64,000 nt of DNA from Tragulus kanchil (taxonomy: Eukaryota > Chordata > Mammalia > Artiodactyla > Tragulidae), in contig JAIOJX010000027.1 in the NCBI GenBank assembly GCA_022376925.1, forward strand, positions 16,137,471 through 16,201,470. Direction: 5' to 3'. The notes below the pieces were generated by a model. It made no database searches. It worked only from the letters and a program-made list of their open reading frames with translations, and had not been told where the DNA came from. The translations under genes were made by a program, and so were the position numbers. Of the stretch, positions 21,779-34,003 are shown in pieces; within the stretch, counting starts at the first letter, position 1; every line of letters begins with the position of its first letter.

Positions 21779-22389
21779 CCCACCCCGCCCCCAGTCATGC
21801 AGGAGGACGGCCCCTCAGGGCAGCTGCAGTGGTCTCTGTGGCCTAAGATGAAGAAGCATCACTGCCGAGCCACAACGTCCATGTGGGCACCCCCGGGCGT
21901 CCTCTTCCCGGCAAGAATTCCACCTCTCTCCGAGTCAGAGGCTGTGGTGAGCCGGCAGGTGCCCGACAGCCGGCTCTCTGGGGAGTCGGCCTCGAGTCCG
22001 AGCACGAGCACATTCCGTGGAGTCAGCCCCCACAGCTCTTGACTTCAGACTGACACCTGCGGTCAGCTCCCCAAGGACGGCACGGGCTGGTCAAGGGCTT
22101 CAGGCCAAGGGGACACGCGTGGAGGGCACCAGCCTGCCGCAGCCCCCTTGCCTGGCCAAGCCGCAAAGCTGTTCTTTTCTACTTCGTGCCCCAAAGACTG
22201 CAAAATGATAGTTTCTGAGACAGTCTTCATAGAGCTGCCGTACCCGCAAAACTCTCCACCCAAAGGCGGCTCCCTCGATAAACAGATGAAGAGTCTCTGG
22301 CTCCATGAAAACCTTCATGGACGTAGAGCTCCAAGCATAAGGAACGGGAGCTTGGGACAAAGCTATTCACTCTTACTGTATATTTTCCT
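21779..22389. other. Single-copy flank, no gene recognised
   Basis: No repeat or coding signature seen. Confidence 0.5.
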
Positions 22390-22592
22390 GGGCTTCCCAG
22401 ATGGCTCAGCGGTAGAGCCCGCCTGCCAGTGCAGCAGACGCGGGAAGCCCGGGCTCGCTCTCCGGGTCGGGAAGCTCCCCCGAGGGAGGGACTGGCAGCT
22501 CCGTCCTCACTCTCGCCTGGAGAATCCCACGGGCCGAGGAGCCTGGGGGCTGCAGGTCTTGGGATCGAAGTGTCCGGCACGACTGAGCACGC
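22390..22592 (+). mobile_element. Bov-tA SINE
   Basis: GGGCTTCCCAGATGGCTCAG head and GGCACGACTGAGCAC end. Confidence 0.9.
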
Positions 22593-22950
22593 ACACACGT
22601 GCCTGTAGTTCCCAGGCGTCAGGCCGCTGTGCAGATGGCATGTGTGGAAGTGGATATGCGTACGTGTCCACGCGCACGTGTGTGTCACAACTGAATGTCA
22701 GCGCGCCACCGACTGACTGTGGGCCTCTTCGTTCCTGCTCCCCTCCTGTTCCCACCGCCTCAAGTTCTAATCAGGAAACAGGTCCAGCTCTGTGGGGTGG
22801 AAGGGGTTTCCCAAATCTCAGCCTCATCTAGTCAGGAAAATACCTTCAATACTGAGTGATCTGCTCAGAATAATGGATGGGTAGAGCCAGGGTCTTTGAC
22901 TTACCTGACGGATGAGAACGACAGGAAAGGATTTCAAGGCAGCATTCAGT

Positions 22951-23067
22951 GTTTTTTTTTGGCCATGCAGATCCCACGTGGGATCTTAGTTCCTAGACCA
23001 CGAATCAAACCCACACCCCATGTAGTGAAGGTGCAGAGTCTTAGCTACTGAAACACCAGGGGAGTCC
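22951..23067 (-). mobile_element. CHR-type SINE fragment
   Basis: Poly-T, then GGCCATGCAGATCCCACGTG and a CACCAGGGGAGTCC end: an antisense SINE with an internal deletion. Confidence 0.75.
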
Positions 23068-23109
23068 AGAGTCACTTTTTTCTCTTTTTAAATCAATTTT
23101 ATTGAGGCC

Positions 23110-23321
23110 TGGGCTTCCCTGGTGGCTCAGTGTAAAGAAACCGCCTGCCAATACATGAGACATAGGAGGCGAGCGTTCAGTCCCTGCGTGGGGAAGATCC
23201 CCTGGAGAAGGTAATGGCAATCCACTCCAATATCCCTGCCTGGGAAATCCCACGGACAGAGGAGCCTGGTGGGCTACAGGCCATGAGGGTCACAAAGACT
23301 TGGACACAACTGAGTGACGGG
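23110..23321 (+). mobile_element. Bov-tA SINE
   Basis: Near full-length, from GGGCTTCCCTGGTGGCTCAG to GGACACAACTGAGTGAC. Confidence 0.92.
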
Positions 23322-23332
23322 ACAGTTTACTG

Positions 23333-24480
23333 TGAGCATTTTTGTGTATCCTTAAATATTCTTTGAAGACATGATTTTTATTGACTGTATAGTATTCTAC
23401 CCAATATATTTGTGCTAAAATATATTAAACAAATTTGCTATTTTCAGGCATTTAAGTTGTTCTTAATTTTAAAAATCATCACGATATATAAAACAGATAA
23501 CTAATAACCTACTGAATAGCACAGGGAACTCCACTCAGTGCTCTGTAATGACCCATATGGGGAGAAAATCTTAAAAGAATGCATCTGTGGATACATACAA
23601 CTGAGTCACTCTCCTTACACATGAAACTAGCTCAACATTGTAAGTCTACTTGACTCCAATAAAAAATTTTTAAAATAAATAAAATTATAACAAAGAACTC
23701 TTTGATTAACATCTTCATGTGCAAATTTTTATATTTATTTTTTTAATTTAAGAGACATTCCTAAAAGTGAAAGTGGCTAAGTGAAGGGATATGAAGTGTT
23801 TGCTTCACTTTTTATTTTCAGTAGCTTTGAATCAGAGTTCCTGTTTTTCATATTCTTTACAATATTAAGTGAAAAAATAGAATTTCACTGTTATTTTAGC
23901 TTATACTTATTTTATTAGAATATTCTTTTTATACTTGTATGTCTTCATTTGTAAAATACATGTTTATATTTATTGAATTTTTTTAAAACTGGAATTTTTA
24001 ATTTTCCCTCATTTATTTTATTTTATTTTAGTTTTTTGAAAGAGTGACAGACTTTATTTTCTTGGGCTCCAAAATTCCTCATTTATTTTTAAGAGCTCTT
24101 TATATATGGAGGACACTTTGTCACATATGTTCAAATATTTTGTTTTTTAACCTATAGAATCGTACATTTTTCTTTTTACCTATAGAAATTGTTTTCTTAC
24201 ACATTGAAAAACTTTATACTTAAAAATATTAAAATTTTCACTCCATCCATTATATATTCTTAATGTGTGTATGCTTAGAAATGCTCCCCTACCTGATCTC
24301 ACAGCTGTTACACTAATATTTTTTCCATTTTTCTTACCAAATTTTGAAAAAGTATAAATGTAGCCATCAGTTCTTTTCCGTTGTCTGCCTCTTTGAGACA
24401 CTCCGTTTTCTCAGTTGACATTTTCCTTCAGGGCTTCAGATTCTTAAAACAGAAGAGTCAGGCTAGCGGCTCTCTTGCAA
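23333..24480. mobile_element. Ancient L1 (L1M-like) 3' region, interrupted
   Basis: AT-rich, with old L1 3'-end phrasing on both sides of a younger insert: TTTAAGTTGTTCTTAATTTT before it, ATTAACATCTTCATGTGCAA and TTCCTAAAAGTGAAAGTGGC after it. The D6 duplication repeats most of it at 24557-25590. Confidence 0.65.
23490..23690 (+). mobile_element. Younger artiodactyl L1 3' end nested in the old L1 (D6 copy 1)
   Basis: Contains AATAGCACAGGGAACTCCAC, GAAACTAGCTCAACATTGTA and a CCAATAAAAAATTTTTAAAAT tail of L1 3'-end type. Confidence 0.75.
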
Positions 24481-24599
24481 ATTAAATCCAAATCTTCAAA
24501 GGACTGAGGAAAAGAAAGACCACCTCCTTCTTATTAATTTGCAAATTTTAAAAAAAGGCATTTAAGTTGTTCTTAATTTTAAAAATCATCACGATATAT

Positions 24600-24800
24600 A
24601 AAACAGATAACTAATAACCTACTGAATAGCACAGGGAACTCCACTCAGTGCTCTGTAATGACCCATATGGGGAGAAAATCTTAAAAGAATGCATCTGTGG
24701 ATACATACAACTGAGTCACTCTCCTTACACATGAAACTAGCTCAACATTGTAAGTCTACTTGACTCCAATAAAAAATTTTTAAAATAAATAAAATTATAA
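24600..24800 (+). mobile_element. Same nested L1 end, D6 copy 2
   Basis: Identical to 23490-23690, offset 1110 bp. Confidence 0.75.
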
Positions 24801-25643
24801 CAAAGAACTCTTTGATTAACATCTTCATGTGCAAATTTTTATATTTATTTTTTTAATTTAAGAGACATTCCTAAAAGTGAAAGTGGCTAAGTGAAGGGAT
24901 ATGAAGTGTTTGCTTCACTTTTTATTTTCAGTAGCTTTGAATCAGAGTTCCTGTTTTTCATATTCTTTACAATATTAAGTGAAAAAATAGAATTTCACTG
25001 TTATTTTAGCTTATACTTATTTTATTAGAATATTCTTTTTATACTTGTATGTCTTCATTTGTAAAATACATGTTTATATTTATTGAATTTTTTTAAAACT
25101 GGAATTTTTAATTTTCCCTCATTTATTTTATTTTATTTTAGTTTTTTGAAAGAGTGACAGACTTTATTTTCTTGGGCTCCAAAATTCCTCATTTATTTTT
25201 AAGAGCTCTTTATATATGGAGGACACTTTGTCACATATGTTCAAATATTTTGTTTTTTAACCTATAGAATCGTACATTTTTCTTTTTACCTATAGAAATT
25301 GTTTTCTTACACATTGAAAAACTTTATACTTAAAAATATTAAAATTTTCACTCCATCCATTATATATTCTTAATGTGTGTATGCTTAGAAATGCTCCCCT
25401 ACCTGATCTCACAGCTGTTACACTAATATTTTTTCCATTTTTCTTACCAAATTTTGAAAAAGTATAAATGTAGCCATCAGTTCTTTTCCGTTGTCTGCCT
25501 CTTTGAGACACTCCGTTTTCTCAGTTGACATTTTCCTTCAGGGCTTCAGATTCTTAAAACAGAAGAGTCAGGCTAGCGGCTCTCTTGCAAATTAAATCCA
25601 AATCTTCAAAGGACTGAGGAAAAGAAAGACCACCTCCTTCTTA

Positions 25644-25955
25644 CAGCAGCCACTGGGGAAACAGGGGGCATCGTAAGTCACTTCCACCAAGGGAGCTACT
25701 CGGCCCAACTTCTGGTCCTGCAGTTTCTACAGAAAGATGAAGAAGGGCCGTCTTGTCTCTCCATCCCAGGGACGGCAGCCCCGGAGGCTGGGGCCACCCA
25801 CTTCCATCAGGTCTTGGATCAGTGGCTTGTCTTCTCCAGCCATTGCTGACCCACAGAGCTCCAGCCCCTTCCAGGTCAGCTCAGCACGTAAATTCTCAGG
25901 AAGGGAGGTAGAAATGGGAGAAAAAGGAGCAAGCATGCTTTAAACACTATGTGAT
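25644..25955. other. Single-copy segment, nothing recognised
   Basis: Short frames on both strands (68-69 aa) without family resemblance. Confidence 0.5.
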
Positions 25956-26022
25956 GTCTACTGTCTACTTATCTATTGTCTATCAATTACTCATCCATCA
26001 CCTATTGATCTATCATCTATCA
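25956..26022 (+). repeat. Imperfect (TCTA/ATCT)n tetranucleotide tract
   Basis: Repeated CTATC/CTACT units such as TCTATTGTCTATCAAT. Confidence 0.8.
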
Positions 26023-26042
26023 GCTGGACAAACCTAACCAGC

Positions 26043-26155
26043 ATACGAAAAAGCAGAGACATCACTTTGCTAACAAAATTCTATAGAGTCAAAGCTATAG
26101 TCGTCTCTGTCGTCAAGTATGGATGTGAGAGTTGGACCACAAAGAAGACTGGGCA
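26043..26155 (+). mobile_element. BovB (RTE) LINE fragment, sense
   Basis: Starts AAAAAGCAGAGACATCAC and runs to GAGTTGGACCACAAAGAAG, a piece of the BovB reverse-transcriptase 3' coding region. It is immediately followed by an oppositely oriented BovB piece. Confidence 0.85.
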
Positions 26156-26650
26156 TCAGGGGACCAAAGTATTGGAGCTTCAGCTTCAGCATCCGTCCTT
26201 CCAGTGAATATTCAGGGTTGATTTCCTTTACAATTGACTGGCTTGATCTCCTTGCTGTCCAAGGGACTCCCAAGAGTCTTCTCCAGCACCTCAGTTCTAA
26301 AGCATCCCTTCTCCAGCGCTCAGCCTTCTTTAGGGTCCAACGCCCACATCCACATGTGACTACTGGAAAAACCATAGCTTTGATTCTACAGACCTTTGTT
26401 GGGAAAATGGTGTCTCTGTTTTTTAATACATTGTCTAGGTCTGTCATAACTTTTCTTCCAAGAAGAAAGTGTCTTCTGACTTCATGGCTATAGTTGTGTC
26501 CACAGTGATTTTGGTGCCCAAGAAAAGACAATCTGTCCCTGCTTCCACTTTCCCCCTTCTATTTGCCATGTTGGGACCAGATGCCAAATGAGCTTAGTTT
26601 TCTGAATGTTGAGTTTTAAGTCAGCTTTTTTGCTCTCCTCTTTCACCCCT
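26156..26650 (-). mobile_element. BovB (RTE) LINE fragment, antisense
   Basis: Antisense to the 3' part of the RT frame (a 154-codon remnant frame at 26070-26531 on the minus strand includes a W-T-A-R-R-S motif), continuing upstream to about 26650. Truncated, not functional. Confidence 0.88.
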
Positions 26651-27366
26651 AACTGTATGCACCCCTAACTCTGGGCTGCTGGCTGTTACCTCGCTTTGTT
26701 GAGGCCTCTCTCGAGGCTCAGAGCAGAATGGGCAGGAGTTGGGAGCAGTGATGCTGCCTTCGGGGTCCTCCAGCCCTGCTCTGAGGCTCACTCTGTTCTA
26801 GGTGGGGCAGCCAGACTCTCACTCTAGATCTTACTAGCCCAGGGGCCACAGAGCTGAGCAGCCTCTTATTAAACCTCAAAGAGTTCTTTGTTCTACAGCT
26901 GAGGACCGAAAATGCAGGGCAGCGAGCTCTCGGCTGGTTGCTCAGAGGTGCTGGGAGAATCCCTCAGGAAGAGACAAAGAGGTTTGGACCAAGATCACAA
27001 GAAGAAGCCAGTTCTCTGCCCTCTGTTCTTTGCCTGGAGAGAGGCTCTGGCCACTCGCATTAAAAGAAAAGAAGAAAGAAAGCCGAAGGAACAGAGCTTC
27101 AACCTTGCTTTTGTTGCTCATCAATGCAGTGGTCATGGGGACTTAAAATCCGACTGACACGCAGGCACCACCTCCAAGGATTCAGACTTAATTGAGACGA
27201 GGGTGGGACTCCCCCCGGGGGATTCATGTGCCCCCAGGGCTGAGGGCTACTGGCTTGTAACTGTGCTTTTACTGTTTACCTTTAATGATGAAGGTGGAGG
27301 AGTGGATACATTTTTCCTCCTCGGTGGGGTGGAGATCAAAAGTCTACCTTTGAGGCCTGTGATAAA
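26651..27366. other. Single-copy segment (also present at 27765-28481 and in part at 29201-29617)
   Basis: No coding or repeat signature. A short open frame with a Lys/Arg-rich stretch (26912-27157) is not like any family I know. Confidence 0.5.
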
Positions 27367-27764
27367 CTTCTGTCAAGGGACTCCCAAGAGTCTTCTCCTG
27401 CACCTCAGTTCTAAAGCATCCCTTCTCCAGCGCTCAGCCTTCTTTAGGGTCCAACGCCCACATCCACATGTGACTACTGGAAAAACCATAGCTTTGATTC
27501 TACAGACCTTTGTTGGGAAAATGGTGTCTCTGTTTTTTAATACATTGTCTAGGTCTGTCATAACTTTTCTTCCAAGAAGAAAGTGTCTTCTGACTTCATG
27601 GCTATAGTTGTGTCCACAGTGATTTTGGTGCCCAAGAAAAGACAATCTGTCCCTGCTTCCACTTTCCCCCTTCTATTTGCCATGTTGGGACCAGATGCCA
27701 AATGAGCTTAGTTTTCTGAATGTTGAGTTTTAAGTCAGCTTTTTTGCTCTCCTCTTTCACCCCT
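27367..27764 (-). mobile_element. BovB fragment, D7 copy 2
   Basis: Copy of 26253-26650 made by D7; truncated by the duplication edge. Confidence 0.88.
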
Positions 27765-28589
27765 AACTGTATGCACCCCTAACTCTGGGCTGCTGGCTGT
27801 TACCTCGCTTTGTTGAGGCCTCTCTCGAGGCTCAGAGCAGAATGGGCAGGAGTTGGGAGCAGTGATGCTGCCTTCGGGGTCCTCCAGCCCTGCTCTGAGG
27901 CTCACTCTGTTCTAGGTGGGGCAGCCAGACTCTCACTCTAGATCTTACTAGCCCAGGGGCCACAGAGCTGAGCAGCCTCTTATTAAACCTCAAAGAGTTC
28001 TTTGTTCTACAGCTGAGGACCGAAAATGCAGGGCAGCGAGCTCTCGGCTGGTTGCTCAGAGGTGCTGGGAGAATCCCTCAGGAAGAGACAAAGAGGTTTG
28101 GACCAAGATCACAAGAAGAAGCCAGTTCTCTGCCCTCTGTTCTTTGCCTGGAGAGAGGCTCTGGCCACTCGCATTAAAAGAAAAGAAGAAAGAAAGCCGA
28201 AGGAACAGAGCTTCAACCTTGCTTTTGTTGCTCATCAATGCAGTGGTCATGGGGACTTAAAATCCGACTGACACGCAGGCACCACCTCCAAGGATTCAGA
28301 CTTAATTGAGACGAGGGTGGGACTCCCCCCGGGGGATTCATGTGCCCCCAGGGCTGAGGGCTACTGGCTTGTAACTGTGCTTTTACTGTTTACCTTTAAT
28401 GATGAAGGTGGAGGAGTGGATACATTTTTCCTCCTCGGTGGGGTGGAGATCAAAAGTCTACCTTTGAGGCCTGTGATAAATGGGTCCTTTGACCTCCTCT
28501 GGGCCAGTACAACTTCATTTTCTGTAATCAGCACCTTCCAGTGCAGGGCCTGAGGGCGACAGATGCAAATCTAACTCTCACTAAAGCAT

Positions 28590-29030
28590 CTGAAAAGCAG
28601 AGACATCACTCTGCCGGCAAAGGTCCGTAGAGCCAAAGCTCTGGTTTTCACAGTAGTCCTGTATGGACGTGAGAGTTGGACCACAAAGAAGGCTGAGTGC
28701 AAAAGAATTGATGCTTTCGGACTGTGGTGCTTGAGAAGACTCTTGAGAGTTCCTTGGACTGCAAGAAGGTCAAACCAGTCAATCCTAAAGGAAATCAGCC
28801 CTTAGTATTCATTGGAGGAACGGGTGCTAAAGCTGAACTGCCAACACTCTGGCCCCTGATGCGAAGAGCCAACTCCTTGGAAAAGACCTGAGGCTGGAGG
28901 ACCTGAGGGCAGGAGGAGAAGGCAGCGACGGAGGATGAGATGGTTGGATGGCGTCACTGACTCCATGGACATGAGTTTGAGCAAACTCTGGGGGCTCGTG
29001 GAGGATGCGGGAGCTTGGTATGCTGCTTGA
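28590..29030 (+). mobile_element. BovB (RTE) LINE 3' fragment, sense (D8 copy 1)
   Basis: From AAAAGCAGAGACATCACTCTG to TCATGGACATGAGTTTGAGC-type BovB 3' coding end. Stops interrupt the frame. Confidence 0.9.
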
Positions 29031-29725
29031 GGGGGGTGAAACCTCCTTCCACGCTTTCTTCTCCCACCTCCTCCGTCTTTCACTGGCCTGGCCGGTGCCA
29101 CTGGTGTCTGTCCGTGCTCCCCAAGGCCCCTCCTCCTCCATCTGGAAGGTCCTGGGTTCTGGCGTAAATAGTTTGTTCGGGGCTGACAATCGGCAGGGGA
29201 GGTGCTGGGAGAATCCCTCAGGAAGAGACAAAGAGGTTTGGACCAAGATCACAAGAAGAAGCCAGTTCTCTGCCCTCTGTTCTTTGCCTGGAGAGAGGCT
29301 CTGGCCACTCGCATTAAAAGAAAAGAAGAAAGAAAGCCGAAGGAACAGAGCTTCAACCTTGCTTTTGTTGCTCATCAATGCAGTGGTCATGGGGACTTAA
29401 AATCCGACTGACACGCAGGCACCACCTCCAAGGATTCAGACTTAATTGAGACGAGGGTGGGACTCCCCAGGGATTCATGTGCCCCCAGGGCTGAGGGCTA
29501 CTGGCTTGTAACTGTGCTTTTACTGTTTACCTTTAATGATGAAGGTGGAGGAGTGGATACATTTTTCCTCCTCGGTGGGGTGGAGATCAAAAGTCTACCT
29601 TTGAGGCCTGTGATAAATGGGTCCTTTGACCTCCTCTGGGCCAGTACAACTTCATTTTCTGTAATCAGCACCTTCCAGTGCAGGGCCTGAGGGCGACAGA
29701 TGCAAATCTAACTCTCACTAAAGCA

Positions 29726-30166
29726 TCTGAAAAGCAGAGACATCACTCTGCCGGCAAAGGTCCGTAGAGCCAAAGCTCTGGTTTTCACAGTAGTCCTGTA
29801 TGGACGTGAGAGTTGGACCACAAAGAAGGCTGAGTGCAAAAGAATTGATGCTTTCGGACTGTGGTGCTTGAGAAGACTCTTGAGAGTTCCTTGGACTGCA
29901 AGAAGGTCAAACCAGTCAATCCTAAAGGAAATCAGCCCTTAGTATTCATTGGAGGAACGGGTGCTAAAGCTGAACTGCCAACACTCTGGCCCCTGATGCG
30001 AAGAGCCAACTCCTTGGAAAAGACCTGAGGCTGGAGGACCTGAGGGCAGGAGGAGAAGGCAGCGACGGAGGATGAGATGGTTGGATGGCGTCACTGACTC
30101 CATGGACATGAGTTTGAGCAAACTCTGGGGGCTCGTGGAGGATGCGGGAGCTTGGTATGCTGCTTG
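29726..30166 (+). mobile_element. BovB fragment, D8 copy 2
   Basis: Identical to 28590-29030, offset 1136 bp. Confidence 0.9.
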
Positions 30167-30479
30167 AGGGGGGTGAAACCTCCTTCCACGCTTTCTTCTC
30201 CCACCTCCTCCGTCTTTCACTGGCCTGGCCGGTGCCACTGGTGTCTGTCCGTGCTCCCCAAGGCCCCTCCTCCTCCATCTGGAAGGTCCTGGGTTCTGGG
30301 TACAGTTGACACACAGGGTGACGTTTGTTGGCGGGGGACTCACCCTTCACCCTGGTAAATGACCATCGTCTTAACCTTCTAAAGTGTTTTGAAAGTGTAT
30401 CTGGTTTCCCTACACAATGACATGAAACCAACTTGCGGCAAATTTTGGAAAATTTCTGGGTAAAACTGAAAATTTCCGG

Positions 30480-30560
30480 GGGGTCTTCTCCACCCACAGA
30501 CTGAACCCACGTCTCCTGCACCAGCAGACAAGTTCCAATACCATCGAGCCACCTGGGAAG
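30480..30560 (-). mobile_element. Bov-tA SINE head fragment
   Basis: Antisense tRNA-like head: GAACCCACGTCTCCTGCACC and GCCACCTGGGAAGC. Confidence 0.7.
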
Positions 30561-30671
30561 CATTTCCTCTGCTCGCTATCAAAGATCTGACCGATTTCCA
30601 AGATCTTCACTGAAGCACAAGGGTGACCCCTCCCAGAGCTATTTGCCCAGGGTGGGGGTGTTTCTTTTATT

Positions 30672-31060
30672 TTCTCCTTTGAAATGATTACAGATCCAGA
30701 AGAACTTGCAGAGAAAAGAAAAGAGAGAAATCCACTGGAGGTCCCGTGTACCCTCAGCTGGTTTTCCCCAGTGACCACATCTCGGATGATTGCAGTGAAA
30801 TATCGGTATCAGGAAGAGGGCGTTGGCACAAGCTGTAAGCTTGTTCCGATGTGGCCACGCTTGCCTGCGCTCTTTGTGCACGTGGCCTCCTGCGCAGCTT
30901 TATCGCAGCTCTAGGCTGGTGTAGTAGCACCTCCGTCAAGACTCAGGACTGCCCCGTCACCCCAGGGCTACTGGTGTCCCCCTTTCCATCCAGGCTCACC
31001 CTCTCCCCCGGCCCGAACTCCCGGCCACGAGTCATCTGTTGCCCGTCTCTGTGACTCTGT
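30672..31060 (+). mobile_element. Ancient L1 (L1M-like) fragment
   Basis: Diverged phrasing of an old L1 3' region (GAGGTCCCGTGTACCCTCAG; CACCTCCGTCAAGACTCAGG). Subfamily not resolved. Confidence 0.55.
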
Positions 31061-31184
31061 TACGTCACGAGTGTCACAGGAACAGGGACGCAGCATGTAA
31101 CCCACCGCCACGGCAGGGCTGATTCGGCGTGATTTCCTCGCGATCCGTCTAAGCTGTTTGCCGTCAGCCTCCCTTCCTTTCTGT

Positions 31185-33411
31185 CACTCGCTGTGTTCCT
31201 GGGCTGGACGCACTGCGGTCTACCCACGAAGGACACCTGGGGGACTGCCAACTTTGCAGCGTTACAAACAAACCTGCTGTGAACTTTTGGGGTGAACGTG
31301 AGTTGCACGTCTTGGGCTGACGACCCAGAGGTCACCCTGCTGGGGGAATGTATGGCTGTCAACGGGGATCCATGCCTTTGAAACCGGAGGCTGTGAAACC
31401 TTGGCGCTCGGAGGTCAGGCACAGCGGGGACGGGGGTGTTTCGGAGCCCCGGGTCCTGCTGGAACTTGTCCAATGACAGCACGGGCTGTGGACTTCATGA
31501 AGATGGCGGGAGGCGTCTGCTCCAGAACCTGCTCCAGAACCAGGTTTTGGGAATTGCTGCCCTAGACCTGAAGACGGGGTCCTGCTACGGGGTGGCCCTC
31601 CCTGCAGCCCCTCAGCGCCTCCCCACCGCTCCCTTTAGTAGCACGACTCTTGCCCTTAGCCCAGAAGGGCCTGGCCGTCCCACGGCCAGCTGGCGGGTCC
31701 TCGCCCCCGGTCCCGTCACCCAGGGTCTCACCCAGGGTCTCTCCCTTCTTCCCCTGTCTCGTGTAAATGCCACCCCTCCCTCCTGGAAGCCTGCCCCATC
31801 TTTCCCAGCCACTCCTGATTGCTCCTCGCCTTGATCTTGTACTGGAAACAGTAACTGGCTTTCAGACATTCTTTGAGTCACAGATCCCTTTGTTCAAAGG
31901 AAATTATACCCAGAAACATACACAAATAAAACTGATAAAGGCAGAGCCCTCAGATTAAAGCTGGCGTTGGGGTGGAGGGACCGCCTCCTCCACACCCCCT
32001 CCTGCCCCTGGAGAAGCCCCCACCTAGATGGCAGCATGTGGCAGTTACCAAGCGTCTAAGCGTCCGCCCTTGTTCTGGGCTTCTGGGTTCTCTCCAAAGA
32101 CCCAATCAGGACACCAGGATGCCCTGCTGAGATGGTCCTCCCTCCGCACAGCCAGCCCCTGAGCCCCGCAGCCTGGCTGTGGTCCTCACTCTGTGTGCTT
32201 CGCGACGTCCTCCTCTCCTGCCCCGGGCCAAACACGCGACATTCAGCCTGAGCTTCACGCCATCCGAGGAGGACGTCAGGAACACGCCTCAAGCTTTTCT
32301 AGCCCCCCCACTCGCTGTGTTCCTGGGCTGGACGACGCGTCTACCCACGAAGGACACCTGGGGGACTGCCAACTTTGCAGCGTTACAAACAAACCTGCTG
32401 TGAACTTTTGGGGTGAACGTGAGTTGCACGTCTTGGGCTGACGACCCAGAGGTCACCCTGCTGGGGGAATGTATGGCTGTCAACGGGGATCCATGCCTTT
32501 GAAACCGGAGGCTGTGAAACCTTGGCGCTCGGAGGTCAGGCACAGCGGGGACGGGGGTGTTTCGGAGCCCCGGGTCCTGCTGGAACTTGTCCAATGACAG
32601 CACGGGCTGTGGACTTCATGAAGATGGCGGGAGGCGTCTGCTCCAGAACCTGCTCCAGAACCAGGTTTTGGGAATTGCTGCCCTAGACCTGAAGACGGGG
32701 TCCTGCTACGGGGTGGCCCTCCCTGCAGCCCCTCAGCGCCTCCCCACCGCTCCCTTTAGTAGCACGACTCTTGCCCTTAGCCCAGAAGGGCCTGGCCGTC
32801 CCACGGCCAGCTGGCGGGTCCTCGCCCCCGGTCCCGTCACCCAGGGTCTCACCCAGGGTCTCTCCCTTCTTCCCCTGTCTCGTGTAAATGCCACCCCTCC
32901 CTCCTGGAAGCCTGCCCCATCTTTCCCAGCCACTCCTGATTGCTCCTCGCCTTGATCTTGTACTGGAAACAGTAACTGGCTTTCAGACATTCTTTGAGTC
33001 ACAGATCCCTTTGTTCAAAGGAAATTATACCCAGAAACATACACAAATAAAACTGATAAAGGCAGAGCCCTCAGATTAAAGCTGGCGTTGGGGTGGAGGG
33101 ACCGCCTCCTCCACACCCCCTCCTGCCCCTGGAGAAGCCCCCACCTAGATGGCAGCATGTGGCAGTTACCAAGCGTCTAAGCGTCCGCCCTTGTTCTGGG
33201 CTTCTGGGTTCTCTCCAAAGACCCAATCAGGACACCAGGATGCCCTGCTGAGATGGTCCTCCCTCCGCACAGCCAGCCCCTGAGCCCCGCAGCCTGGCTG
33301 TGGTCCTCACTCTGTGTGCTTCGCGACGTCCTCCTCTCCTGCCCCGGGCCAAACACGCGACATTCAGCCTGAGCTTCACGCCATCCGAGGAGGACGGCCG
33401 TCAGGAACACG
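31185..33411 (+). repeat. Duplication D9: copies 31185-32287 and 32309-33411
   Basis: Offset 1124 then 1121 bp. The head of copy 2 lost 3 nt (GACGCACTGCGGTC against GACGACGCGTC), and the tail of copy 1 lost 4 nt (GGACGTCAGG against GGACGGCCGTCAGG). Confidence 0.97.
31640..31840. mobile_element. Possible L2 remnant
   Basis: GTAAATGCCACCCCTCCC, CTGGAAGCCTG and CCTGATTGCTCC resemble L2 3' ends. Also at 32761-32961 through D9. Confidence 0.4.
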
Positions 33412-33480
33412 TCTGCGGCTGAGAAAGCTGGGGCTCAGCCTCTTGAAGCGACTCAGCCAACGTCACACAGACCGAGAGGC
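33408..33480. mobile_element. MIR SINE remnant
   Basis: GCTGAGAAAGCTGGGGCTCAG followed by CAACGTCACACAG, the MIR core in reverse. Confidence 0.6.
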
Positions 33481-34003
33481 CCCTGGGCCCCGACCCTGGG
33501 GCTCATGCGGACCTCCTGCTGGTTGCCCAGGCTGATTTAATTGGCTTAATGGCTCCTGTCTCAGCCCCTCTCCCTCCCGTGAGCAGGGCCTCTCAGGCCG
33601 CCTCTGCTTTCTGCAGACCGTGAACCCGAGGGGTGTCCACGGCCGCTGCGACTCGAGGCACACGCATTCCTGCTCGGGAGGGACCGGTGTCTGTGCTGTT
33701 CGCACGATGAAGGGACATGGCGGGGGCCACGGGGGTCCCCCACTGTCGTCTTCATGCCCATCCACGGGGGGATTTTGGTCTTTACGGCTGTGGGCAGGCC
33801 AGCCTGGCTCACGGCCTTTGGAAGAGGTGACGCAGGATGGAAGAGATGTGCAGCGGCGCTCGGGCCCCCGAGGGACAGCCCAGCCGTGGCCCCTGGCGGT
33901 CTTTCCTCCTTGGAGGCTCCGTAGGCCTTGGGGGTCGTGGGAGGGGCCGGGGCCTTCCCAGGGGCAGAGTCAGGAAACACGATAGACAAGACAGGCAAGT
34001 AAT
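33481..34003. other. Single-copy segment, no gene recognised
   Basis: Nothing beyond composition-driven frames. Confidence 0.5.

Larger units (their letters stand above)
23447..25643 (+). repeat. Duplication D6: copies 23447-24533 and 24557-25643
   Basis: Offset 1110 bp, in AT-rich L1-derived DNA. A 23-bp A/T-rich filler (24534-24556) sits between the copies. Confidence 0.97.
26260..28481 (+). repeat. Duplication D7: copies 26260-27367 and 27374-28481
   Basis: Offset 1114 bp. It begins inside a BovB fragment and ends in single-copy DNA. It overlaps D8, so 28061-28481 exists in three copies in the window. Confidence 0.97.
28061..30298 (+). repeat. Duplication D8: copies 28061-29161 and 29201-30298
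   Basis: Offset 1140 bp, then 1136 bp after a C/G run is shortened at 29466. A 39-bp filler (29162-29200) separates the copies. Confidence 0.97.

Noticed and set aside
26070..26531. 154-codon minus frame as a protein-coding gene
   Set aside because: It is a truncated piece of BovB reverse transcriptase that runs into an inverted second BovB fragment.
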